Assembly (NCBI GenBank): GCA_947380915.1
Contig: CANCSY010000055.1
Location: forward strand, 1 to 15,073
Source: Beijerinckiaceae bacterium
GTDB taxonomy: Bacteria; Pseudomonadota; Alphaproteobacteria; Rhizobiales; Beijerinckiaceae
Length of the DNA: 15,073 bases
Reading direction: 5' to 3'
Shown here: positions 1 to 7,304 of the stretch, one piece after another
Position numbering within the stretch: the first letter of the stretch is position 1
Layout of the letters: each line of letters starts with the position of its first letter
Translations under genes and position numbers: made by a program
Notes under the pieces: model-generated
What the model was told of the DNA's origin: nothing
Databases searched by the model: none
The model's input: only the letters and a program-made list of their open reading frames with translations

Positions 1-335
1 AAAAAAACAGAGTCAGGATTTCCGGGATTTGGTATTAGTGATCTAATGCTAAAATAGTTCTCTTTGTTTAAGGTGAACATGCATCGTTCAACAGGTGCAC
101 CAGCCCAGCTCACGGGAAATCTCCCGCGGTTCTTGTATCTCGACATGCTGGCACATTTCGGGGCTCCGCGCCGGATAATTCAATCGCTGGAATACCTACA
201 TCTTCACAAATGTGTTGGGTTACCGAGGTTACGGTCGAGGCGGGGTAGAGTGATTTGTGTTATCTGACATTCAATGACGCCTCAATTGCCTTCAGCGTGG
301 GCGCTATTTTTTGATTCGGTTATCTAGTAATGCAA

Positions 336-364
336 TTTTCTGAAATCCAAATTCATCTTATAAT
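336..364 (+). promoter_or_regulatory. Possible sigma-70-type promoter for the exporter operon
   Basis: A perfect TATAAT lies at 359-364. Seventeen bases upstream is TTTTCT (336-341), which matches only three of six positions of a consensus -35 element. The -10 match is therefore good and the -35 match poor, leaving open an activator-dependent promoter. Transcription from here would give a leader of about 90 bases before the ATG at 460, containing both palindromes described for this leader. Confidence 0.3.
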
Positions 365-446
365 GCGCCTCAGTCGGGCAGGTTTAGATCGAATTTGCGT
401 GAAACTTTAACCATTAGCGGCTAAGACTTTGCAAAAGTGTACTCGT

Positions 447-458
447 TTGGCGCGCCAA
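447..458. repeat. Perfect 12-base palindrome abutting the exporter start codon
   Basis: TTGGCGCGCCAA reads identically on both strands and ends one base before the ATG at 460. It occupies the place where a Shine-Dalgarno sequence would be expected, and no purine-rich SD is visible there. It could be a protein-binding site or a small RNA hairpin that shapes ribosome access, or it could be chance in G+C-rich DNA. Confidence 0.5.
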
Positions 459-459
459 C

Positions 460-2583
460 ATGACCCAATCATCAGACGACCAAGGCGCATGGGCGCTTGC
501 TTTGATATTGCAGGTGCTCGGTCTTGCCGCCGACGCAACACAGATTGTTCATGACGCCGGCGCCGTTGGCGCTCTTTCGGAGACGGATCTGCTTCGCGCC
601 GCCAGGCGCTTTCCTGTCAAGGTCAAGGCGGTAAACTCCAGCCTTGACAAGCTGCAACATACCCCTTTCCCCGCCCTCGCCATGATGCGCGATGGTTCCG
701 TCATGGTGGTTGGCAAACTCGCAGAGGATGGCGTGTTCTGCCAGTGCATGACCGACGTGCGGCCCATGATCCGCCCTTGGTCGGAATTCGAGGCGAACTG
801 GAGCGGGCGCCTGATACTCGTGACCCGCCGCGCGCAAATTTCTGATCTGCACCGGCGGTTTGATCTGACCTGGTTCTGGGGCGCCATCCAGAAATATCGC
901 CATGTGATGTATGAGGTTTTGCTGGCCTCGTTCTTCATACAACTATTCGCCTTGATCACGCCGATGATCTTTCAGGTCGTCATCGACAAGGTTCTTGTCC
1001 ATCGTGGCCTTTCCACCCTTGAGGTTCTCGCTGCCGGCCTGGCGGTTGTATCGCTCTTCGACGTGGTGCTCACGGGCCTTCGCAGTTACCTGTTCACCCA
1101 CACATCGAACCGCATTGATGTGGAGCTTGGCGCTCGAATTTTCCGACACCTGATCGCCCTGCCGCTTAATTACTTCCAGGCGCGTCGCGTGGGCGATTCC
1201 GTGGCGCGTGTTCGGGAAATCGAATCCATCAGGCAATTTCTCACGGGTTCGGCGATAACGCTTGTTCTGGATATCATCTTCGGCGGCATCTTCATCGGCG
1301 TTATGTTTCTATACAGCAGCACCCTTGCATGGATCATCGTGGCGACGATCCCGCTTTATGTCATCCTTGCGGTTGTCGTCACGCCGATCTTCAGGGTCAG
1401 GCTTGAAGAAAAGTTCCGTCGTGGCGCGGAAAATCAGGCGTTTCTGGTTGAAAGCGTCACTGGCATCGAGACGATCAAGGCGATGGCGGTCGAGCCGATC
1501 ATGCAGCGTAAATGGGAAGATCAACTGGCGTCCTATGTGGGCGCTTCTTTCCGCACTCAGGTGCTGGGTACTGTGGCCAATCAGCTCACCTCCCTGATCA
1601 GCAAGGCCACCACGGTTCTGACCCTTCTTGTCGGCGCGCGGCTGGTCATAAATAACGATCTCACCGTGGGCGAGTTGGTCGCGTTCAATATGCTCGCCGG
1701 GCAGGTGACTGGTCCGGTGCTGCGCCTCGCCGGAATCTATCAGGAGTTCCATCAGGTCCGCATCTCGGTTGACAGGCTTGGCGACATCCTGAACACCCAG
1801 CCCGAACCCAAGCCATCCGCACAAGCGGCCCAAGGCGGACAAATCAAGGGCGACATTCGCCTCGAGCGCATCGCTTTTCGGTATCGTCCAACCGCGCAAC
1901 CAGTGCTCTCGGATATCAATATTGATATTCCCGCAGGGCAGGTGATTGGCGTCGTCGGGCCCTCCGGGTCTGGCAAAAGCACGATTGCAAAACTGATTCA
2001 GCGTTTATATGTGCCTGAGCAGGGGCAGGTGCTTATAGATGGCCGCGATATCAGCATCGCCGATCCGGCATGGCTGAGACGCCAGATTGGCGTCGTTCTG
2101 CAGGAAAATGTGCTCTTCAATCTGACGGTCAGAGAGAACATCGCGCTGGCCATGCCCGCCGCCTCACTAGCGCAGATCATTGCGGCGGCGGAACTCGCAG
2201 GCGCCCATGAGTTCATTGGCAAGATGGCGAATGGCTATGACACGATGATCGAGGAGCGTGGGTCCTCACTCTCCGGCGGCCAGCGCCAAAGAATCGCCAT
2301 AGCAAGGGCCTTGTTGGGCAACCCTCGTATTCTCATCTTCGATGAAGCGACATCCGCGCTGGATTATGAGTCAGAGTCCATCATTCAGTCGAATATGAGA
2401 AAGATCGTACAAGGACGCACCGTCATCATCATTGCGCATCGCCTTTCGACAGTGCGCGCGGCGGATCGCATCATAACGATCGAAAATGGTCGAATTGTGG
2501 AAGACGGCAGCCATGACGCATTGATGGCGACCATGGGGCGTTACGCTAGCCTGCATCATCTGCAGTCCGCTGTTGGGCATTGA
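460..2583 (+). CDS. Type I secretion ABC transporter, HlyB class
   Basis: This inner-membrane exporter ATPase drives one-step secretion of unfolded proteins, usually RTX toxins or adhesins, from cytoplasm to exterior with an HlyD-type adaptor and a TolC-type channel. The 707 residues equal the length of E. coli HlyB and follow the same plan. Residues 1-125 form a C39-peptidase-like domain in which the catalytic cysteine position is Gln8 (D-D-Q-G), so it should bind cargo rather than cleave a leader. Membrane segments begin near residue 152 and extend to about 430. The ATPase domain shows Walker A GPSGSGKST (500-508), LSGGQ (604-608), Walker B ILIFDEA (624-630, catalytic Glu629) and switch His660. 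The stretch LITPMIFQVVIDKVLVHRG is typical of HlyB. ATG 460 is chosen because the domain begins immediately after it, although no clear ribosome site precedes it. The adaptor gene follows directly. The cargo gene is not in the window. Confidence 0.95.
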   Translation: MTQSSDDQGAWALALILQVLGLAADATQIVHDAGAVGALSETDLLRAARRFPVKVKAVNSSLDKLQHTPFPALAMMRDGSVMVVGKLAEDGVFCQCMTDVRPMIRPWSEFEANWSGRLILVTRRAQISDLHRRFDLTWFWGAIQKYRHVMYEVLLASFFIQLFALITPMIFQVVIDKVLVHRGLSTLEVLAAGLAVVSLFDVVLTGLRSYLFTHTSNRIDVELGARIFRHLIALPLNYFQARRVGDSVARVREIESIRQFLTGSAITLVLDIIFGGIFIGVMFLYSSTLAWIIVATIPLYVILAVVVTPIFRVRLEEKFRRGAENQAFLVESVTGIETIKAMAVEPIMQRKWEDQLASYVGASFRTQVLGTVANQLTSLISKATTVLTLLVGARLVINNDLTVGELVAFNMLAGQVTGPVLRLAGIYQEFHQVRISVDRLGDILNTQPEPKPSAQAAQGGQIKGDIRLERIAFRYRPTAQPVLSDINIDIPAGQVIGVVGPSGSGKSTIAKLIQRLYVPEQGQVLIDGRDISIADPAWLRRQIGVVLQENVLFNLTVRENIALAMPAASLAQIIAAAELAGAHEFIGKMANGYDTMIEERGSSLSGGQRQRIAIARALLGNPRILIFDEATSALDYESESIIQSNMRKIVQGRTVIIIAHRLSTVRAADRIITIENGRIVEDGSHDALMATMGRYASLHHLQSAVGH

Positions 2584-2585
2584 TC

Positions 2586-4211
2586 ATGACAAACATTCTT
2601 GATGCTTCCGTGACCGATATTCCGAAGGCGCCTGTTGCGTCGATTGCCGGGGCAAGCGCTGACGCCTCCTCGGTTCAGGCCAGGCGCATCCCGGCATTTC
2701 TGAAACAGGTTTTTGGCTCCGGCTCTTCGCCTGGTTCGTTGTTTATTGGGCTGGGGCGCAAACTCGGTAATTTCATGGCGCCCAAAGGGGCAAAGCCTTT
2801 GGGAGAAGTCGGCAGAGGATCCCCGAAACACATGGGCGCGACCGAGCGACAGTTTTTGCCTGCCGCTCTCGAGATTCTGGAGACGCCTCCATCGCCCTCC
2901 GGCAGAATCATGACGATCACAATCTGCGCGCTTGCGCTGATAGGAACGCTTTGGGCCTATCATGGGCGCGTTGACATCGTCGCTGTCGCCGCCGGAAAAA
3001 TCGTCACCCGCGCGCGCACTCAGATTGTGCAAGTGTCCGAGATTGGCGTGGTCAAGAACATACTGGTTCAACCTGGACAGAGCGTAAGTCAGGGCGCCGC
3101 CCTGATTCAACTCGATACAGAAGCGATTGAAGCGGAGATCGAACGGGCGCGGGCTGACCAGACGCAGGCGCGGCTTGATATTGCGCGCCTTCGTGCTTTC
3201 GTGGATCCGCTTTCGGAATTTGATCTGGAATCGCTTTCGGGGATTGACCCAATTCTGGTTGAAAGGACTCGCCTGCAACTGACCGCGCAGAAAATGGAGC
3301 GACAGTCGCGCCTTTCCACTTTGGATCGTGAACGCGAAGCGCGTGGCGCCGAGCTTGAGACGGCCGAGGTGTTGCTGCAGAAGGCCACCGAGATTCTTCC
3401 CTTGGTGCAGGACAAGAGCGATATTCGCTCCAAAGCGGCGCAGATCGAATTCGGGTCCAAGCTTCTCGATCTTGATGCCCGCCAGCAGCTGGTCGATATA
3501 AAAGCTGAAATACGTTTGCAGAAACTGAAAATTTCCAGCGGGCAATCAACGCTCGCCGCTCTGGCTAATCAACGTGAGCAGATTGTCGCGGAGTTTCTCA
3601 AGAACGCATACAATGATTTTGCGCGCGCGCTTGCGCAAAATAGCGCTGCGACTGAAAGCCTCATCAAGGCCAACCGTCGGCTTGAGCTTTCAACGATCAG
3701 GTCCCCTCTGGATGGTTTTGTGAACCAGCTGAACGTGCGCACCGTGGGTGGAGTGGTGACCCCGGCGCAACAGCTTGTGTTGATCAGCCCGGAAAACAGC
3801 CCTCTTGAAGTAGAGGTTGTCGTGCCCAATCGCGACGTGGCCTTCATCAACCAGAATCAGGACGTGGAAGTTAAGGTGGACGCCTATCCATTCACGCGCT
3901 ACGGATTGCTCAAGGGGCATGTGGTCGGGATTGCTCAGGATGCAGAGCCGCAGGCAAATCCCAACGAGGGCGCCCAATCTGGAACCCAACGCCGGGCGGA
4001 TCAGTCCTCCTTTATCGAGGGAAGCGAGCGGTTGCTTTACACTGTTCGCATCGCCATCGATCCCGAGACGCTGCAACTGGATGGCAAGCCGGCGCCTTTG
4101 ATGGCGGGCATGTCCGTGCGGGCTGAAATAAAGACCGGATCGCGGTCAATCGCGGAGTTCTTGATTTCGCCCTTATCTGAGTATCTGCATCAAAGTTTGC
4201 GGGAACGTTGA
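2586..4211 (+). CDS. Type I secretion membrane fusion protein, HlyD family
   Basis: This periplasmic adaptor links the ABC exporter to the outer-membrane channel. From ATG 2586 it has 541 residues. FLPAALEILE at 90-99 is the conserved HlyD juxtamembrane motif, and one membrane helix follows at about 108-126. The first half of the barrel-sandwich domain lies near 145-180, a long alpha-helical coiled-coil-like arm at about 180-360, and the second half near 369-405 (around SPLDGFVNQL). The C-terminal beta domain ends with a typical SPLSEYLHQSLRER tail. In E. coli HlyD the FLPA motif starts near residue 41, so this protein carries roughly 50 extra cytoplasmic residues, rich in Ala, Ser, Gly and Pro. 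A TTG at 2580 would overlap the upstream stop as TTGA and add two residues. Either start implies coupling to the exporter gene. Confidence 0.95.
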   Translation: MTNILDASVTDIPKAPVASIAGASADASSVQARRIPAFLKQVFGSGSSPGSLFIGLGRKLGNFMAPKGAKPLGEVGRGSPKHMGATERQFLPAALEILETPPSPSGRIMTITICALALIGTLWAYHGRVDIVAVAAGKIVTRARTQIVQVSEIGVVKNILVQPGQSVSQGAALIQLDTEAIEAEIERARADQTQARLDIARLRAFVDPLSEFDLESLSGIDPILVERTRLQLTAQKMERQSRLSTLDREREARGAELETAEVLLQKATEILPLVQDKSDIRSKAAQIEFGSKLLDLDARQQLVDIKAEIRLQKLKISSGQSTLAALANQREQIVAEFLKNAYNDFARALAQNSAATESLIKANRRLELSTIRSPLDGFVNQLNVRTVGGVVTPAQQLVLISPENSPLEVEVVVPNRDVAFINQNQDVEVKVDAYPFTRYGLLKGHVVGIAQDAEPQANPNEGAQSGTQRRADQSSFIEGSERLLYTVRIAIDPETLQLDGKPAPLMAGMSVRAEIKTGSRSIAEFLISPLSEYLHQSLRER

Positions 4212-4267
4212 GCGGTAGCGCGCTCTGATTCCCGAAAGTTAGGACTGCTTCAAAAGGCCCTTCCGCA

Positions 4268-5662
4268 TCAGGCGCTTTGCAGTGAGAGCCCGTTCCACAA
4301 GCCGCTTTGGTCGAGGATCGTTTCGAACTGCGCCGCCGCCGTCAGCACCCGGCGATCCCGTCCACGGGCGGCGATGATCTGCAATCCCAGGGGCAAGCCT
4401 CTGGACGTGCGCCCGCAAGGCAAGGAGAGGGCGGGCGTTCTGGCGTGATTGAACAGCGGCGTGAAGGCCGCATGGGCGCGTGGCGACGCGGGGGCGCCGC
4501 CGATCAGCTCCGGTCCCAGCCGGTTCCAGGGCCAGGCGGCGCAGGGTGTCGTCGGCCCAATGAGAATGTCTATTTGCGAAAACAAACGGGCGATCGAGCG
4601 CGCCACCTCGACGCTCAGCAGTCGCGCCCGCATCACGGCGACGCCATCGAGCCCGAGGCCGGACTCGATTTGTGCGCCCACATCCGGATCGAAAAGATCG
4701 GGGTTCGCGCGCCAGGCGGCGCCGTGGATCGCGGCCAGCCCAGCATGCTGCAACGGCATGAGCGCCAGCTCCGTCGCGCCCTGCGGCCAGACAGGGTCGC
4801 GGCGCAGCACCGTGACGCCTGCGCTCACCAGCGCATCGACCACGCGCTCCATGGTCTCGGCGACTTCGTCATCGACCAGCGCGTCAAGGCCAAAGCGGGG
4901 GGAGAAGGCGACGCAGAGGCGGGTATCATTGGGGTCGTGGTTGGCGATGGTGATGGTGTCAGGATCGGCCACATGAGGCCCCGCTAGAGCCTCGAACAGG
5001 AATGTCGTATCCGCCACATCCCCTGCGATGGGGCATATGCAGGAGAGGCCTGCGAAGGGCTCGGCAAACCCGGGCCCATAGGGCAGGGCCCCAAAGGACG
5101 GTTTGAAGCCGACCACGCCCACATGGGCGGCGGGGCGACGACTTGATCCTCCCGCATCCGTACCAATCGCCAAAGGCGTGAGCCCCGCCGCGATCGCCGC
5201 TACCGCGCCCCCGGAGGACCCGCCAGGGGTCAGGTCAGGGTCCTGCGGGTGCAGGGTGGGGCCATAGATTTTGTTGTTCGTGAGGCCCTTGCAGGCGAAT
5301 TCCGGCGTGTTCGTCATGCCCATGATCACGGCGCCAGCATGGCGCAGGCGCTCGACGACGATGGCGTCTTGTTGTGGCGCGTAATCCTTGAACAAAAGCG
5401 AGCCCTGGGTGATGCGCCTGTCTTTCACCCAGATATTGTCCTTCACCAGCACCGGCACGCCAGCCAGCGGCAGGGTTTCGCCTGCGGCCAGACGCCTGTC
5501 CACATCCGCCGCATCGGCGGCGCCCTCCAGGGCGTCGAAATTGACGACGGCGTTCAGTTGTGAGGCCTCGATGCGGCGGGCGGCCTGAGCGGCCACCTCC
5601 TGCGCCGAGATCAGTCGCGCCTGCACGCTGGCGGCGGTTGCTCGCGCTGTGTCCAAACTCAT
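4268..5662 (-). CDS. Amidase-signature family amidohydrolase
   Basis: This is a cytoplasmic hydrolase that cleaves a carboxamide or related C-N bond. The 464 residues are a usual length for the family. The Ser-cisSer-Lys triad can be read: Lys74 in VLVKDN, the cis-Ser in GGSSGG (147-152), and nucleophile Ser173 in GTDAGGSSRRPA. The last motif is commonly GTD-x-GGSIRIPA, so the S-R-R variant is slightly unusual but keeps the nucleophile. ATG 5662 has AGGAG nine bases upstream. It is the last gene of the ABC import operon, 35 bases after the racemase-like gene, so it probably acts on the imported compound. The family covers many substrates (amides, biuret, allophanate, acyl-ureas, Gln-tRNA), and the sequence does not distinguish them. 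The gene ends 56 bases from the convergent hlyD-type gene. Confidence 0.9.
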   Translation of the reverse strand: MSLDTARATAASVQARLISAQEVAAQAARRIEASQLNAVVNFDALEGAADAADVDRRLAAGETLPLAGVPVLVKDNIWVKDRRITQGSLLFKDYAPQQDAIVVERLRHAGAVIMGMTNTPEFACKGLTNNKIYGPTLHPQDPDLTPGGSSGGAVAAIAAGLTPLAIGTDAGGSSRRPAAHVGVVGFKPSFGALPYGPGFAEPFAGLSCICPIAGDVADTTFLFEALAGPHVADPDTITIANHDPNDTRLCVAFSPRFGLDALVDDEVAETMERVVDALVSAGVTVLRRDPVWPQGATELALMPLQHAGLAAIHGAAWRANPDLFDPDVGAQIESGLGLDGVAVMRARLLSVEVARSIARLFSQIDILIGPTTPCAAWPWNRLGPELIGGAPASPRAHAAFTPLFNHARTPALSLPCGRTSRGLPLGLQIIAARGRDRRVLTAAAQFETILDQSGLWNGLSLQSA

Positions 5663-5697
5663 GCCAATAGGCTCCTAGCGGCCCGAAACGCGAGCGA

Positions 5698-6345
5698 TCA
5701 TCCCTTGAGCAACGCCACAAGGCGCTTCACCGCCGCAGGGACGGGTTCGATGATCGGAAAATGGAGTTTGGCGGACAAGGCGCGCGCGGCTGTCGCGAGC
5801 GGCCCGCCGCCAATGATGATCGAACCTAGATCGGGATGGGCCATGGCGCGCCGACAGGCCGCTTCCAGTTCGGCCTCCATGTGCGCGGGATCGGTCAGCA
5901 GTTGCTGCGGATCGCCTTGCGTGAGCCATAGCCCGGTGAACAGTTCGCAGAGCCCAAGTCCGGCGGCCAAGGCCTCTATGGGGGCCGCGAGATCCGGCGT
6001 CGTGGTGACCACTGCGAAGGGACCTCTGTCGCGGGCCTCAAGCATGCTGGACTCTCCAATGCCCACAACCGGGCACGGGAGGCCCTTTCCCAGCGCCAGC
6101 AAACCCGGGTCGCCAAAGGCAGAGACGATCACGCCATCGCAGGCAAGGTTCCGATAATGGGGCAGGGAGGCTTCCAGCACTCGCGCGGACTGAGCGAGTT
6201 GCCCGGCGTTGACGATCATCGGCACGCCCGTGGGAGCGGTGAGCGCGGTTACGGCGACGCCTTGTGGCGCGGCGTCCTGCGCGATCTGTCGCATGGCCTG
6301 CGTCGTGGCCTCGCTGGTGTTGGGGTTGATCAGAAGGAGTTTCAT
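5698..6345 (-). CDS. Asp/Glu/hydantoin racemase-like protein lacking catalytic cysteines
   Basis: It has 215 residues and begins MKLLLINPNTS, the characteristic N-terminus of the hydantoin/aspartate racemase superfamily. Members normally use two cysteines as paired acid/base catalysts, in motifs like IACFGDPG and LGCAGM. The first motif here is IVSAFGDPG (73-81), with Ala76 at the cysteine position. The second is IIIGGGPLA (176-184), with Gly180. The fold and substrate pocket appear intact, but classical two-base racemisation looks impossible, so it may be a lyase, isomerase, binding protein or divergent enzyme. The start at 6345 forms an ATGA overlap with the stop of the upstream ATPase gene, which makes an upstream in-frame start at 6414 unlikely. 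The amidase gene follows, implying a shared pathway. Confidence 0.85.
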   Translation of the reverse strand: MKLLLINPNTSEATTQAMRQIAQDAAPQGVAVTALTAPTGVPMIVNAGQLAQSARVLEASLPHYRNLACDGVIVSAFGDPGLLALGKGLPCPVVGIGESSMLEARDRGPFAVVTTTPDLAAPIEALAAGLGLCELFTGLWLTQGDPQQLLTDPAHMEAELEAACRRAMAHPDLGSIIIGGGPLATAARALSAKLHFPIIEPVPAAVKRLVALLKG

Positions 6346-7304
6346 GGCTGCACCATACAGGCCACCGAATGGCCATCGCCGCGTGGGACAAGTTGGGGCT
6401 TCTGCTGGCGGCAACCCTCCACCGCCTGGGCGCAGCGTGGCGCGAAGGCGCAGCCGGGCGGCAAGGCGGCAAGATCGGGCGGGGAGCCGGGAATGGTTTG
6501 CAGCCGGTCCCCCTTGCGGGCCCGCTCGACGCGAGAGGCCAGCAGACCCCTCGTATAGGGGTGGCGCGGATGGCGCAGCACGTCGGCCACCGACCCGCTT
6601 TCGACGATGCGTCCGGCATACATGACCGCGATGCGCTCTCCGATCTCCACCGCCACGCCGATGTCGTGGGTCACGAAGATGATGGAGAGGCCGAAGTCGC
6701 GTTGCAACTTCTTCAACAAGACCAGGATCTGGATCTGCACGGTCGCGTCCAGCGCCGTGGTCGGCTCATCGGCCAGCAGCACATCGGGACGGCAAGCCAG
6801 CGCCAGGGCGATCATGGCGCGCTGGCGCATGCCGCCGGACATTTCGTGGGGATAGGTGTCGAGACGGCGCTCCGGCGAGGGGATCTGCACCCGTTCGAAC
6901 AGATCCAGCGCCCGCGCTCGCGCCTCAGCCGGTGTGACCCGCTCGTGCCGCAGGATGGTTTCGACGATCTGCTCGCCCAGCGTATAGACCGGGTCCAGAG
7001 CCAGCATGGGCTCCTGAAAGATCATGGAGACCCTGGCGCCGCGCAAATCTGCGGTCTCGTCTTTCGACAGGGCCATGACATCCTGCCCATCGATCAGGAT
7101 GCGGCCCTCGACTTGCGAGGTCTTTTCCGGATGCAGACGCAGGAGCGACCGAAGGGTCACGCTCTTGCCGGAGCCAGACTCGCCAAGCAGGACCAGCACC
7201 GAGCCCTTTTCGAGGGACAGCGATACGTGATCCACCACCCGCACGGGCTTGCCCCGCCCGCTGAAGGTGACGCAGAGGTCCTCGATCTGGACGATGGCGC
7301 TCAT
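6342..7304 (-). CDS. Dipeptide/oligopeptide-type ABC transporter ATPase, DppD class
   Basis: It is one of two ATP-binding subunits that power the importer encoded by this operon. It has 320 residues from ATG 7304, which overlaps the stop of the preceding ATPase gene as ATGA. An in-frame ATG 63 bases further upstream would add a stretch unlike the family. Walker A is GESGSGKS (41-48), Q-loop Gln97, signature MSGGM (155-159), Walker B VLLADEP (175-181) and switch His213. The C-terminal oligopeptide-transporter extension has four cysteines (C285, C291, C298, C306), the pattern associated with an iron-sulfur cluster in this ATPase family. The MSGGM signature and the SGSGKS P-loop place it with DppD/OppD rather than DppF. 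It is followed by the racemase-like gene through another ATGA overlap. Confidence 0.93.
   Translation of the reverse strand: MSAIVQIEDLCVTFSGRGKPVRVVDHVSLSLEKGSVLVLLGESGSGKSVTLRSLLRLHPEKTSQVEGRILIDGQDVMALSKDETADLRGARVSMIFQEPMLALDPVYTLGEQIVETILRHERVTPAEARARALDLFERVQIPSPERRLDTYPHEMSGGMRQRAMIALALACRPDVLLADEPTTALDATVQIQILVLLKKLQRDFGLSIIFVTHDIGVAVEIGERIAVMYAGRIVESGSVADVLRHPRHPYTRGLLASRVERARKGDRLQTIPGSPPDLAALPPGCAFAPRCAQAVEGCRQQKPQLVPRGDGHSVACMVQP

Larger units (their letters stand above)
1..459. other. Non-coding leader upstream of the type I secretion operon
   Basis: No convincing gene is visible in these bases. The only open frame of note (64-267, + strand) starts with TTG, has an arginine-rich, low-complexity translation and no recognisable family. 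The region is A+T-richer than the genes that follow. It holds a TATAAT hexamer at 359-364 and two short perfect inverted repeats close to the start codon: TTAGC-G-GCTAA at 414-424 and TTGGCGCGCCAA at 447-458. A weak five-base stem (CGGGA/TCCCG, 113-126) is also present. It most likely serves as promoter and 5' leader of the exporter operon, and possibly as the tail of an unseen upstream gene. Confidence 0.6.

Noticed and set aside
64..267. 67-codon open frame on the + strand in the left leader
   Set aside because: It starts with TTG, or with an internal ATG at 79 that has only three bases after AAGGTG. The translation has no recognisable domain and looks like non-coding sequence.
460..835. 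Active C39 leader peptidase domain in the exporter
   Set aside because: The catalytic cysteine position is Gln8, so the domain is the non-proteolytic HlyB type.
2556..3545. 329-codon - strand frame opposite the HlyD-type gene
   Set aside because: Antisense shadow of a well-supported HlyD family gene, with no family features of its own.
4210..4225. GAGCG/CGCTC stem at the end of the hlyD-type gene as a terminator
   Set aside because: Only five base pairs and no T-run on either strand, which is too weak to call termination between the convergent operons.
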